A stretch of DNA of 64,000 nt from NCBI RefSeq assembly GCF_963676685.1, contig NC_092356.1:22493750-22557749 (forward strand), written 5' to 3'. The stretch's first letter is position 1. The number at the start of each line of letters is the position of its first letter. Positions 23,535-35,934 of the stretch are shown here, in pieces. The notes below the pieces were generated by a model. The model saw only the letters and a program-made list of their open reading frames with translations. It was not told where the DNA came from and did not search any database. The stretch is from Mytilus edulis. Its lineage: Eukaryota; Mollusca; Bivalvia; Mytilida; Mytilidae. The translations under genes were made by a program, and so were the position numbers.

Positions 23535-24320
23535 ATGTTTACATCGGCGTTTAGCATTTGCACCGATCTGCATTTCATTTGCGCCGATTTTTTCTTTCAT
23601 TTGCGCCGATTTTTTTTTTCATTTGCGGCGATTTTTTTTACAGGTAAATTACAGGTGAATATGTATACATAAGAAGATTTGGTATGAGTGCCAATGAGAG
23701 AACTCTCCATCCAAGTCATGTTATTTTTCATTTATCAGTATAGACCTCTTCCGTTTGCCACTTGTACAAATTTAATGAATTATCAATCATAACATGTATA
23801 TAACTGTTGTCCCCTGCTCACCACGGGGAAGTGGAATGAGGCCTACCAGACTTTTTCCTTGACCGTACCCGTAGTTCTTTAGCCTCTGTCTTTCGGACAT
23901 CTGCCACACGGTTATGCTCGTTCTGTGTTTTGACAATAGAATCCGTGGTGACTCTAGCTTAACATGATTTTATGGTACATTAGTAAGATATGTTTTTTAT
24001 GTTTCACCTTCTGATACAATGTATGTATGGCCCTCGATGATTAAAGAATTGACTCCTCGGCTCGTTTCAGTGTGCAATATGTCCATCATGTTACAACAAA
24101 GTTCCAGAAAAATTTGAATCAAAATTAACACATAAATGAACAAAATTTATAACCAGATTTTACCAATGGTATAGTACAGTACATGTACAATTATTAACTT
24201 CCTGTAAATCTAATTAGGAGCAAATATAAAATCGGCGCAAATGAAAAAATGAAATAGGCGCAAATGAAAGAATGAATATTTTCAAAATCGGCGCAAATGT
24301 CATACGCCCGTTTACATTTT
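23535..24320. mobile_element. MITE with GGCGCAAATGA-repeat ends, nested in the composite
   Basis: The left end carries three or four ATTTGCGCCGATTTT words (23570-23640) and the right end carries the inverse AAAATCGGCGCAAATG (24230-24300), with GTTTACATCGGCG outside on the left and CGCCCGTTTACAT on the right. The interior has a fragment of the ATGTGGTATGAGTG mussel repeat at 23668-23735. No coding sequence. Confidence 0.55.
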
Positions 24321-25151
24321 AAAAGTCATCTGGGGCCAACACGAATTAATTGTATTGAATGTTTTTTGTACCATATGATAAAGTAACAACTACAAAAGGT
24401 AATAAATAAAATTTGTAATGAAAAACAAATGTTTAATTTTTTTCTGAAATTTTTATACCCTCGAGCCTCCTTTAGCTGGCATTTAAGGCAGCGCCTTCCT
24501 CGTATCAAAAATGATAAAACTATATAAATGACATTATATCGAAAAACTGTATCGGATGCCAATAGGTTGTAATTTAGGTTGAATGGTCGGTTATATCTCT
24601 GCTGGATCAGGATTCATTACTATCAAAGCTCCCTCTGACTCTACATCTACCCCTACCAACACGCCCACGTTTTCTAGTAGATTTTGTTGGCATGTCTGTA
24701 TTGTTTCGGAGAAATCGACGTATTTTAAATCAGAAGTAGAAGGAATGGAAGAGTATTGATATGGAACTGTTCAACACGATGTTGACGTTATTGTTGAGAA
24801 CGTAGTAAGATTGCGATATAAACGTAGTATAATTGTGGCAAGAACGTGCTATAATCGCAGTAGAAGCGTGGTGCTATCGTGTTGCAATCGCATAAATTGT
24901 GATTTGGTCATAGTGTAAACGTGATGAGCGTAGAAAGATCTTGATAAGCGTAGTGAGGTCGCATAATAAGCGCGGTGAGAACGTGGTATAATCGTAGGGG
25001 GTCGTTGTAGAAGCGTGATTAGGACGTAGTAACATCGTGAAAGCAACGAAAATTTACCTTTTCATGCCGCTAATACCGCGAACTCACCATGATCTGAATT
25101 TATTTTAGATCGCGGTGAGCGTAGTGCGATCGTGGTCTATTTTGTATACCC

Positions 25152-26553
25152 AAGTCCCACTAGGCCACGATCGCACTACGATCTGTGAAAAAATGCAAAT
25201 TTTGATGATCGTAGTACGATCGTGTAGATCGCAGTAAGGTCGTATCACGGTCGTGGTGAGGTCTTCAAGATCGTGATGAGCGTGGCTAACTTTGAGCATG
25301 TTCAAAACAATCGTGGTGCGATCGTGGCGAAATCAGGTCGTAGTGAGAGCGCACTAAGATCGTAGTAAGATCGCAAAGGCCGCTGTACCATCGTAGCGAG
25401 AGCGTAGCGAAAGCGTGATTCTATTCGGAGAAACTGCGCTACGACCTCATTGCGACGTTATTACGACCTCACTACGACCTCACTACGACCATCACGTTCT
25501 TACTGCGACCCAACTACGCTTCCACTACGACTCTACCACGCTATTCACGACCATAGTACGATTCTAGCATGCCCTTGCCGTCCTCATCACGCTCTTCTTT
25601 CGACCTGACTACGTTCATCATTCTCATTGTCATTTTCACATTAAATATATTAAATATCTCAAGGTTTTGTTTGTCTCTATGTAATTGGGATTTCTTGTTC
25701 ATTTTCTCTTACGACTCAACCATGCTTCTCGTTTTCATATAGATTAAACCGTTGATTTTCCCGTTTATATGTTTTTACGCTAGTAATTTTGGAGTCCCTT
25801 TACAGCTTGCTGTTCGGTGTCAGCCAAGACTCCGTGTTGAAGGCCGTTCCTTGGCCTTAAATGGTTTTCTTTTAAAAATAGTTACTTGGCGATGGAGAGT
25901 TGTCTCATTGTCACTCATACCACATCTTCCTATATCTATTGACACATCTGTGTCATCTCTGCTATCGTTCACTGACATGTCGTCATTTCAGCTTTATGGA
26001 CCAGTAATAGGTTTTAATTTAGGTCGGATTGGTCGGTCCGACATAACTACTTGATCAAGATTCGTTACTATCAGAGCTCCCTCTGCTTCTTCGTCAACCC
26101 CTACCACCACGCCCACGTGTTCTAGTAGATTTTGGTGGCATGACTATTGTTTTTGAGAAATCTACGTATTAATCAGAAATAGAAGGAATAGAACTGTACT
26201 CATATGGAATACGATGTTGACGTTATTGCTGAGAGCGTAGAAAAATCACGGTATAATCGTGGTAAGAACGTGCTATAATCACAGAAGAAGCGTGTTGCAA
26301 TCGGATAACTCGTGGTACGGTCGTAGTGAGAACGGGATGAGCGTAGGCAGATCTTGATAAGTGTAGTAAGGTCGCAGAATAAGCGCGGTGAGAACGTGGT
26401 ATAATCGTAGCGGGATCGTTGTAAAAGCGTAATGAGGACGTAGTAGCATCGTAAAAGCAACGACAATTTACATTTTCATGCCGCTCATACCGCGACCTCA
26501 CCACGATCTTTATTTATTTCAGATCGTGGTGCGATCGTGGCCTAGTGGGACTG
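25152..26553. mobile_element. Second, full-ended copy of the CAGTCCCACTAGG element
   Basis: The left end AGTCCCACTAGGCCACGATC and the right end GATCGTGGCCTAGTGGGACT are precise inverses, giving a 1.4-kb unit. The left third (25165-25600) is nearly colinear with 21916-22330. An inverted mussel repeat is inserted at about 25800-25945. Confidence 0.6.
25800..25945 (-). repeat. Inverted copy of the ATGTGGTATGAGTG mussel repeat
   Basis: TTGCTGTTCGGTGTCAGCC, CTCCGTGTTGAAGGCCGTTC, GAGAGTTGTCTCATTGTCAC and TCATACCACATCTTCC are the reverse complement of the family. A 100-codon open frame across this stretch is therefore incidental. Confidence 0.6.
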
Positions 26554-28292
26554 GCGCTTAAGTGCGTGCTGAAATATTTTGGTGATTACAGAGAACTGCT
26601 CTTAAATGTAGAAAAAAAATTCATATTTTGCTACATATATTTATCTAATTTAAAAAAAAAATGCACGATTTAGGTGGCGACTGGTTTTTTTAAACATAAA
26701 ATTTTTTAAATCTTGTTTTTAGGAACTGTTTTATGATTTGTTTAATTGTGATTTATTATTAATGAATGGACCACAATTAATTATACATGCTTTATTCAGT
26801 TTTTTATTATTATAGTCACTGGCATACATTATCATCTAAGAAGAAAAACATATTTTTTTGCTGTATATTTATCTCATTTAAAAAAAATGCACAATTTACG
26901 TGGCGACGGGTTTTTTTTAAACCAAAAAAAATTATAAATCTTGTTTTTAGGACATTTTTTTATGATTTTTTTAATTAGATTTTTTTTATTATTGAATGGA
27001 CCACCATTAATTATACATGTTTTATTCAGTTTTGGTTTGATATAGTCACTAGCGTTGTGTCAAATAAACTGGCGTAACTAAATTTTCTAATAAATTATCG
27101 TAAACTTTGTTTATGTAATCCAACATAAAAAAAATGTGCTATATTCGACGGCAAATTGAATTGTTGTTTTGTAACTTCTTCATCATAATATCTCCTGAAG
27201 AAGTCCTGATTCCTTTTTTTGGACTATTCAACAGAATATATTCTGGAGATATACAGAAGAGACCAATAAAAAAAAATGTAAAAAACGCCCTAGGTCTGTA
27301 CATGAAGAGACATCTATATCAGCAGTTGAGTACTAGTGCTAGTCTCAAGTATTTTTGGGACTTGTCTGTCTGTCTGTTTACGGTCCTTGGACAGAAAATT
27401 CACTTAAATTATTTCCGCACTTTTGCATTATGCTTGACGATATTTACTTGATATTTGTTATATTCAATGTAGTTTAAAGAACAAGTTTAACCGATAGGGG
27501 ACTATATATATTGCCATGCAATAGACAACTTTCGAGTTCGATGCATTTCCGTCTAAAACTCTGGTTTTAGTGAACATCATTCGTACGTTTAGGGGCATCG
27601 TCACTTCCGTTCCAATGTTGAGCGAGTGGTTGCAAAACTACATTGCTTTATTGTTCAAATTATTCGGCAAATAAAAATCCTCATAATTGACAATCAGCAT
27701 TGCTGTCATAAGGAGACTATGATTAAGTACTTACAAAACAAACTTTATTTTTAGTTTATCCTGTATTATGACGATGATGAACGGTAATAGTGCAGGAAAC
27801 AGGCGACCCCCTCTATCTAGTAAATGACGTCAAAAAGGCGTGCATAACTGACGGGTTTAATGCCTAATTTCACTTATTGACGCCGGTGGCGGATCCAGAG
27901 GGGGCGTAGAGGGCGTACACCCCCCTTTGCTTGGACTTTTTGTTTGTTTGTAAAATGATTAATCAGACTTCGTGAATTTTGCCATTTCCTGTGTATTTCA
28001 TTTTTATGCGACAATTCTTTACTTATAAAGATAATTTCGCTGGTATTTACTGATTGTGTCAAAGTCATGTGATTCTCTATGGTGGAGTTGACCACCAGTG
28101 CGTCAAAAAAAACGTCACTCAGTCATTTTGAAATTCAAATTACAGTAACAAGTTGATTAGGCTGAGGATGACAACCATGCATGAAACCTTCAAAGCGACA
28201 CAGGATTGACCAAGAACCTAGTGACTTCTATTTCACTATTCAACCAAACAGAAAGTAAAACTCTATTACACTCTCATGAAAAAAATAATCCG

Positions 28293-28549
28293 CAGCAATA
28301 TTACTTACCAACGAAAAAATGTTTAACCCCAAACGCCCCAACCCTATTTTAAAATAACATGTGGATCATTATTCAGCTATTATGTCAATTTAAACTATCA
28401 TGTTATTTTAAAATAGGGCTGGGGCGTTTGGGGTTAAACATTTTTTCGTTGGTAAATAATATTGCTGAAATACCTTAGACTGCCTCCTCAATTCAAATGG
28501 TTCGTACCTTAGACTTTCAAGCTATCCAGAATTGAGGAGGCAGTCTAAG
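28293..28549. repeat. Two adjacent hairpins: 69-bp arms and 21-bp arms
   Basis: Arm 28293-28361 is nearly the exact inverse of 28399-28467, with a 37-nt loop; both contain TTAACCCCAAACGCCCCA or its inverse. Six bases on, 28473-28494 (CCTTAGACTGCCTCCTCAAT) is inverted at 28529-28549. The arms show almost no divergence, which suggests a recent origin. Confidence 0.75.
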
Positions 28550-29539
28550 ATATTTGAGAGAAAAAAATTAATTTTGCATTAAATCAAAATTCTGGCCCTT
28601 ACACTTTACAGCAACTTTAGAATATACATGCCCCACACCAGGAACCATTTAAAAGTGCATTTTACACTTATTTTATGTTTTTAGCCAAAAAAGGTCCCAA
28701 AAACTTTTAAAACTTCGCCCCCCTTTCAAAATTTCTAGACCCCCCCTCCCCCCCCCCCCCCCAGTATAGAACAATTTTGTCATGAAATTGCCTCCTTTGA
28801 AAGTATGCAAAGTGCATGCAGGTCATAATTTAATTTGTTGAATGATTTTTTTTTTACTATTAGTGGGTGCCATAGGAGGTCCACTGGAATTTTTAGCGAG
28901 AATAACTTGGCATGGGAGAAAGGAAGAAAGACCATTCACAAGTTGACTAACATTTGTTTTCTCTGTTTTGATTAAATTTAAAAAATAAAGCTTTCAAATG
29001 AGAGTGCATAAGATAAAAAGATTCCCTGAGGAACACCTCCTTTTTTTGTGCTCTAAATTTTCAACCCTCGAATTAAGATTTTCGATCTAAATTAAAATGA
29101 AAACCTTGCTTTCTAACCGATCTTTATTATGTGCCGGATCAGCAACTTTTTAATTTTATTTCATAAGAGAAAAGCTGCATTGCCGTTAAACACATGCACG
29201 TTGTCTGCTTGGTTACCCGCCACAAAAAGAAATAAATAGCCTAACTCCAGGATAATAAATTCTTGCATAACGTAATTTTTGCCACAAAGAGCTTACCTAA
29301 GGATAAATACCGAATATGGAAAGTGAAACTAAAATTCAAAACATAACATCTGAAGGCGGGCACATAGAAGAAAAGAAGGTTTTATTTTTTGGCAAAGGGT
29401 TCCTAAGTAATCTTCTCTGCATGTGTTCAAAATATACATGAAATATTTGCAACTACCCCTTGTCTGTTCTATAAATTATATCTGTTACTTTAAAGAATTT
29501 AGATAAATAGGTAATGAGTCCATTGGACACAGCCCCGCT

Positions 29540-30030
29540 TGCATATCGTATAAAGTTATAAAAGGACATCACTGAGGAACAGTAAAAGTGATACTACCTA
29601 AATTCAATTTGTACTTGATCCGAGTTTTGTCGTTATAAGTATTGTTTATAAGTTACATAACATTTGGTTTAGGCAATTCAGACTAAAGTTAAAAATAGAA
29701 ACAAAAAATTATCATTTTTTTCATTTGTATAGGGGCATAACTCTAAAATGGGTAGAATGACGACACTAAAATTCAAACTTGATCCGTTGTTTGTTGTATT
29801 TAGCGTTGTTTATAAGTTTCCGAACATTTGGTTAAGACAAACTAAAGTTTATAGCGAACAGAAACGAAAAAAATCAGTTTTTTTTTAAGGAGCATTACTC
29901 TTGAACGGTTAAGGTGAACCCACCATAATTCAAACTTGGTCTGTGTTTTGTAATAACAAGCAGTGTGTATAAGTTTCATACAATTTGATTGGGGCAAACT
30001 AAAGTCAGAGAATGGAAACGAAAAATTCAG
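29540..30030 (+). repeat. Mollusc tandem repeat, three ~165-bp units
   Basis: Each unit has a GGGGCATAACTCT-like start, AAATTCAAACTTGATCCG, a TTGTTTATAAGTTTCC-like block and AACTAAAGTT followed by GAAACGAAAAA. I recognise this non-coding family from bivalve DNA. Confidence 0.5.
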
Positions 30031-30414
30031 CAAGTTTTCCAATTGTAAAAGATATACAAGACCAACACAGGCTAAAGGTCCCGACTTCGGTCATACACAA
30101 AAAGGCGGCTGGTTTAAACTGGTTTTATACACGCCCATCATTTCCCCTTCAACTCTAGCCTATGTAGACATATATAATTTTAACGTCCACAATTTTGAGT
30201 GTCATTGTCAAAGAATAAATTTTGAGGTCCCTTACGAATATTACCCTGCTCTACAGCTGCCCTAAATTGCCCACTCTAAACGAAACTTGCAGAAGGGGTC
30301 TTTTACATATGTACCATAGCTTGGTTGCTATATCTTCCTTTACGTTTAATATGACGGTGCTAGCTATGAAATTTAATTATGATTAAAGTGCAAGCTATCC
30401 GCTGTATCTCAAAA

Positions 30415-31004
30415 TAAAATTGAGAATGGAAATGGGGAATGTGTCAAAGAGACAACAACCCGACCAAATAAAAAACAACAGCAGAGGGTTACCAACAGGT
30501 CTTCAATGTAGCGAGAAATTCCCGCACCCGGAGGCGTCCTTCAGCTGGCCCCTAAACAAATATATACTAGTCCAGTGATAATGAACGCCATACTAATTTC
30601 CAAATTGTACACAAGAAACTAAAATTAAAATAATACAAGACTAACAAAGGCCAGAGGCTCCTGACTTGGGACAGGCGCAAAAATGCGGCGGGGTTAAACA
30701 TGTTTGTGAGATCTCAACCCTCCCCCTATACCTCTAACCAATGTAGTAAAGTAAACGCATAACAATACGCACATTAAAATTCAGTTCAAGAGAAATCCGA
30801 GTCTGATGTCAGAAGATGTAACCAAAGAAAATAAACAAAATGACAATAATACATAAATAACAACAGACTACTAGCAGTTAACTGACATGCCAGCTCCAGA
30901 CTTCAATTAAACTGACTGAAAGATTATGTTTTCATCATATGAACATCAGGCACAATCCTTCCCGTTAGGGGTTTAGTATCATACCATCATAACATATATG
31001 AGAG
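30415..31004 (-). mobile_element. 5'-truncated retroelement copy: 3' tail only
   Basis: This 590-bp block is almost the exact reverse complement of 49350-49940, the tail that follows the RT pseudogene. Landmarks are GAGGCGTCCTTCAGCTGGCC, CTGACTTGGGACAGGCGC and CTTCCCGTTAGGGGTTTAGT. Homology stops abruptly near 31004, as expected for a 5'-truncated insertion on the minus strand. Confidence 0.75.
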
Positions 31005-31174
31005 GCTATCTGCTTCTTCAGAAAATCCGATAGTAGTGATTATCAATCCATTTTATTTTTACGATGAGATATAAACAACAAAAATAATCAACAATACTGT
31101 ATACAATTCTATAAGCAATCATCATTCCAAAATGTTAAACAGTTACACCAAAAAAATAGTTTCGTTTCCAGAGT

Positions 31175-31430
31175 TTTACGCAATTCGACTTTTGTAACTC
31201 GCAACTCGACTTTTTCAAGTCGGAACTGGACTTTCTTAACTCGCAACTCGACTTTCTCAAGTCGGAACTGGACTTTCTTAACTCGCAACTCGCAACTCGG
31301 CATTCTTAACTCGCAACTCGACTTTTGTAACTCGCAACTCGACTTTTGTAACTCGCAACTCGACTTTTGTAATTCGTAAATCGACTTTCTTAACTCGTTC
31401 TTAACTCGCAACTCAACTTTCTCAACTCTT
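31175..31430. repeat. Minisatellite of ~20-bp AACTCGACTTTCTTAACTCG-type units
   Basis: Twelve or more short units made of AACTCGCAACTCGACTTTTG, GTCGGAACTGGACTTTCTTA and related words. Read on the minus strand it gives a repetitive open frame (ELQKSSC, KVELRVK), which I regard as a consequence of the unit length and not a gene. Confidence 0.75.
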
Positions 31431-31433
31431 ATT

Positions 31434-31643
31434 GTGCCTACAAATAGTAAACAATCGTACAATACTCGACTTTCATCATCGGATAATTGTATTGTCACTA
31501 AATCAAATACAGAATTATACAAATCAAGTTTTTCTTTTACTGGTCCAAAAGTGTGGAATTCATTATCCAGTGAAATTAAAAAATCAAAAAGTATATCTGC
31601 TTTCAAATACTCCTCCTACCAGTCGGAAAGCCAGTTCAAATAG
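31434..31643 (+). pseudogene. LINE reverse-transcriptase C-terminus, 5'-truncated
   Basis: The frame encodes SYNTRLSSSDNCIV, NTELYKSSFSFTGPKVWNSL and SSEIKKSKSISAFK before a stop. NTR...(T/N)ELYKSSFSFxGPxVWNSLP..I...S...FK is the familiar C-terminal wording of CR1/L2/Jockey-like LINE polymerases. It begins right beside the minisatellite, consistent with 5' truncation. Only the last ~65 residues remain, so it is dead. Confidence 0.65.
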
Positions 31644-33939
31644 AACAAAAGAATCGAAGCTCTTTGTTAGAGAAGGCGATACGTGCTTACTGTAATGTTT
31701 ACTATAGTAACAATATTTTTAAATGTAAATAGAAATGAATAAAACGGCATTTTTCTCCGAATACGGAGTGTTTTATTTTAAAAACACCATTTGCATAAGT
31801 TTTCAATTTATCTATTTAATAATATCAAGTCGACGTCATGGATATCCATCAAGCTGGATGTAGAAAATGCATAACCTCAGATTTTTTTTTTTTAATTTTA
31901 CCACGCACGGAGAACATATGTATCAATCTATTAGTTCAGTAATTTTCATGTCTTCCATTATGTGACTCAATAAAAAAATAAAAAAAATGGGTAACAAATG
32001 TATCGAAAAGAGAAAATCGAGTGCACCTTTTTATGTTAAGGCGTGTTTTAGGAGTATATTTTGTCTTTGAAACGCACAAAGCAAGAGTATTTGATATATC
32101 ATCTCGCTTCAGATTCTATCATTTTTATATACATGTATCAAAGCTACAGGCTGACTTTATAACATAAAACAATCACAATACGAAAAGATAAAATATATGG
32201 GTCAAGTGAAATACCTATCTAATGAATCACAGAGTAGGTGTGTTCGAATAGCATTTTTTTTTAAATTAAAAGTACTTGACGACAGTCTTTTTAGTTGGAT
32301 GATAAAAATGCATATCTTCGAAAAAATATTTATTTGTGTGTGTGATAACTAGGGTTTATAAAAATATAAAACAACACGTTGAATAATTTATTGCGTCCGA
32401 AGCGCTTTTCTGGATTTACCTTCATCAGGAACGCTTAAAGCCAAACATTTGAAATCCGAAGATGTATAAGTACCGAAAATCTTCAACCACTGTTATTTTT
32501 AGTCTGCCCTTCCACGAAATATTTAATTATAATTTTTATAAATGTTTAAGAATTTTCGAAAATTTCACCAGACAACCGATCAGACAATAGTTTTAAGTTG
32601 AATCAATGCAGACAAGATCATTAACTGATGCTCATTAACTAGTAGATACATTTGTCTTTTAAAATACAACTGACATATAAGGATCGTAATGGTGCTATGT
32701 GGATAAATTTATCGGTTTTTAAGAGCAAAATTGGCAGCGCGTCATCCCTACAATGGCTTCCATTTCTACGATTGTGAAAATGTACTGGCGTAATGGGGAG
32801 ATAATTTTGACGAAGTAGAATCCTGACTGTTACACGTCATTATTTTTTTTAAAGTGTCAAAGAGGTATGGCCAATTTCCCGTGAATTCTTTTCATTCGAT
32901 AAGATAGGTAAATTATGTTTTAAATAGCCCGATAGATGCTAATTATAGTACATTAAAATACGTCATATCATCTATTTTCATATCTTGAAAGGTATTCCTA
33001 CAAAAAACAAGGCCAAGACTATTGATTTTATCTGATTGTTAACACCCTTTATGCGCATAAGGTAACATAACACGTAACTTGTTAGGAAGCCAAATAATAT
33101 CGAACAAATTCAAATAGGATGCTTTTTATCTCATTCTGAATATATGTATATCTGTATTTGTCCTGGTCTGTAAGGTTTAATCGTCTATAAGATAAGATAA
33201 TATCATAATTATATATTTTAACCGGACGACAAAATCTGACATCAGTTGGTCATAAAACACCTAATGTGTTACAACCACACAACACATCATCACATATTAT
33301 ATGGCCTTTCCTGTCATTTTAACAAATAAAACAGCTTCTTGATGTTTTACATTTAATTACGATTTGTAGTGTAATTGATTTGTTCTGTGGTGTTGTCTTA
33401 TTTTCTGATGACTTAGGTACCAGTACAGGGACAGTGGTACACAATTCAGTAGTAGTCTCTACACAGTTGGTGGATTGGCGACAAAATTGCTTTTGACTGC
33501 ATTTGTTAGTATAATACCATGTTCAAAAAAGGTTTCCCAAACTTGTTTGTGTTGTTTTGAAACTTGTATACAATGGCCTTATTTTAAGTTATTTGTATAT
33601 CACACTATATTACACATGCAACATTTGAGCTTCATTGCTATATAATCAATTCTCGTGTTATTTGTCTCGTGTTATTGGTTATGTACAGGCATCTACTTCA
33701 GTTTGACGGCAGGTGTTCCTTGCAAATATGTAAAAAATGTAAACACATGAATAGAAAGTTAGTCAAGAGTATGTACAGTCATAGGAATGCATGCAATAAG
33801 CGGTTTTTTTCTTTAATAAAATGATATATAGTCAAAATGATTCACAATGACTCTATAAATTAAACAAACATCCCAAAAAATATGATAAAAACATTATTAT
33901 CAATATTTCAATACAAAAAAAATTAAAACATCCATATGA

Positions 33940-34014
33940 GACTCGAACCCTTTCTTGATAATAATATTTCCTTCAAGTGCTAGGCTCTACCGATTGAGCC
34001 ACGGCGGTGCATAT
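33940..34014 (-). repeat. tRNA-like segment, probably SINE-derived
   Basis: Minus strand: CGTGGCTCAATCGGTAGAGC is a clear D-arm/A-box, and AAAGGGTTCGAGTCTC about 35 nt later a T-arm/B-box. The anticodon region is irregular and T-stem pairing is incomplete, so a functional tRNA is doubtful. Confidence 0.4.
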
Positions 34015-34488
34015 GATTACTTCTGGTGTTAATCAACTATATAGGTACAATTGAGCGATGTTCAACTTTTTCATTGAAAAGTTGTTTCTTAAGTAATACT
34101 GTAATAAGGACACACTAAACCAATTTCATTTTTGATGGAAAAGTTGTATTAATTACAACAATAACAAAAGACATAACTTGTTTCTTGGTTTGAAATGTCC
34201 TTCTTGGGGGATTCCCTGTTTTTCCAACCTGAAAACACCCTAAATTCTGCATATTTGACTTTCGTCCTTTTTTAGGGTTGAAATAACTATCTTTCACACA
34301 TATCATGCATCATGATATATGATAATCGACATATTGATCAAAAAGCATTTTTATTTTTTGTTTTTAAAGTAAATTTTATTCTTTCAGCACTTTTTTTAAA
34401 TTGGCCCTTCTGTGACTAAAGTTATCGGGAAATTGGCCCTACCTCAAATTTTATAAGTTAAGCCACAATGTAAACTATAGGTGATTAT

Positions 34489-35447
34489 TATACGACCGCA
34501 ACAAATTGTTTGGGATCGTATAATGGTATTACGTCGTCGTTGTTTGCGTCGTCCGAAGATACATTGGTTTCCAGACAGTATCTTTAGGAAAGGAAAATAG
34601 ATCTTTATGAAATTTTTCAAGAAGGTTCAATACCACAAAAGGAAGGTTGGGTTCGACTTTGGGGATTGTGGTCTCAACCGTTTAGGAATTAGAGGCCCAA
34701 AAGGTGCCCAAAGCAAGCATTTTTCTAGTTTAAGGATAATAACTTGTACATGTGTATAAGTATTTCAATTGCTCTGAAATTGTATCACAATGTTTAAAAC
34801 CACAAGTAGAAGGTTTAGATTCATTTGTGGGATTATGGGTCCAAAGTTTAGGAGTTAAGGGCCAAAAAAGGGTCAAAAACAATCAAGACAATAAGTTACA
34901 AGTGTGTAATTGTATGGAACTCTCTAAAATTGTACCACAATGTTCCATATAACATGGGGGAGGCTGGTATTAAGTTTTGGATTAATTGCCTAAAATATGT
35001 AGAAATTAGGGAACAAAAAAGGACCAAAAAGAAGCATGTTTCTAGTTTCCAAACAATAACTTGTGTTTAAGCGAATGGATATCTCTGAAATTGTACTACA
35101 AGGTTCCATACTACAAAGGAAAAGATGGGATTGAATTTAAGGGTTATTGTTTAAAGGGGGGGGGGTCAACAAGTTGGGGAAGGGGGTTTTTGTTTACAAT
35201 TTTTTTAAGGGATTCTTTTTTTTTTCAAAATTTTTCAACTTTCGAATTTTGAAAAGTTTCAGAAGAAATCTTCAATTGCACAGTATTGTGCAGTTGATTT
35301 GTTAGATCTTTGACCACATTTATTTTGTGACAAAAACCTTTATTATGTCAAAAATTCGATCACAATCCAAATTCAGACAGTATCAAGCTTGAATATTGTG
35401 ACCAAATTTGCCCCAACCGTTGAGGGTTAGACCACTGCGGTCGTATA
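34489..35447. mobile_element. Non-autonomous element with TATACGACCGCA inverted ends
   Basis: TATACGACCGCA at 34489-34500 is matched by TGCGGTCGTATA at 35436-35447. The interior holds three diverged ~180-bp units around TTTCTAGTTTNNGGATAATAACTTG and GAAATTGTAYYACAATGTT. The family occurs widely in molluscs as I remember it. No transposase. Confidence 0.65.
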
Positions 35448-35454
35448 AAGTTGC

Positions 35455-35592
35455 GCACCCGCGGAGCACCTTGTTGTTGTTGAGGGACCCCCCTTTTTGA
35501 GAAAAAATTTGGTTGCTTAAATAGGGAATCACTGAAGCTTGACTGGAACGGGCCCCGTCTTAGGCAGTCAGTGGGCCCCCACTTATCCACGT
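35455..35592. repeat. Partial copy of the GGATCCGCC mini-element
   Basis: AAAAAATTTGGTTGCTTAAATAG, GGGAATCACTGAAGCTTGAC and GGCAGTCAGTGGGCCCCC match the fuller copy at 44971-45150. Related halves occur near 21005-21120 and 27888-27945. Confidence 0.55.
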
Positions 35593-35934
35593 AATCATTG
35601 TCCGTTAACTTATCTAAAATTTTAAAAACTGTTTCTCCTCTAATATTCTTATGAGCTTAATTATTTTACCAAACTAGGGCACAAGAAATCTTCATAGGGA
35701 TATCTAGATTGGACATTTTCTAAGGGGGTCCACAGAACTCTGTGTCTCCTCTGCAGTTGCTGCTGTTGGTGTAATGTAAAAGTGTGATGTTGACTTAAAA
35801 AGTGAGTATATTTATCAGTAAAATACAGAATTAAAAGAATATATATATGTGTATAAAATACTCATATATAAACTACGGTTTTTATATACTGATAATAAAA
35901 TTAATGTTATACCAATAACAAATATATATATATA

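Larger units (their letters stand above)
21901..26553. mobile_element. CpG-rich composite repeat bounded by CAGTCCCACTAGG ends
   Basis: Starts CAGTCCCACTAGGCAACGAT at 21901 and ends with the inverse, ATCGTGGCCTAGTGGGACTG, at 26553. Large parts (21.9-22.35, 24.77-25.62, 26.2-26.55 kb) are dense arrays of short words such as GTCGTAGTGAGGTCG, GATCGTGGTGCGATCG and CTACGACCTCACTACGACC on both strands. A second left end at 25153 shows that two copies lie side by side, the first (21901-25138) lacking its right tip. No transposase frame was found. Non-autonomous DNA element or satellite-like unit of unknown superfamily. Confidence 0.6.

Noticed and set aside
25752..26054. 100-codon plus-strand ORF
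   Set aside because: Most of it is the reverse complement of the ATGTGGTATGAGTG mussel repeat.
27134..27451. 105-codon plus-strand ORF
   Set aside because: No recognisable motif, low-complexity AT-rich context and no splice or promoter context. I could not support it.
31109..31606. 165-codon minus-strand ORF, the longest simple repetitive frame
   Set aside because: It is the minisatellite followed by the antisense of a LINE C-terminus.
33940..34014. Functional tRNA gene on the minus strand
   Set aside because: A and B boxes are good but the anticodon arm and T stem do not fold properly. It is kept as a tRNA-like repeat.
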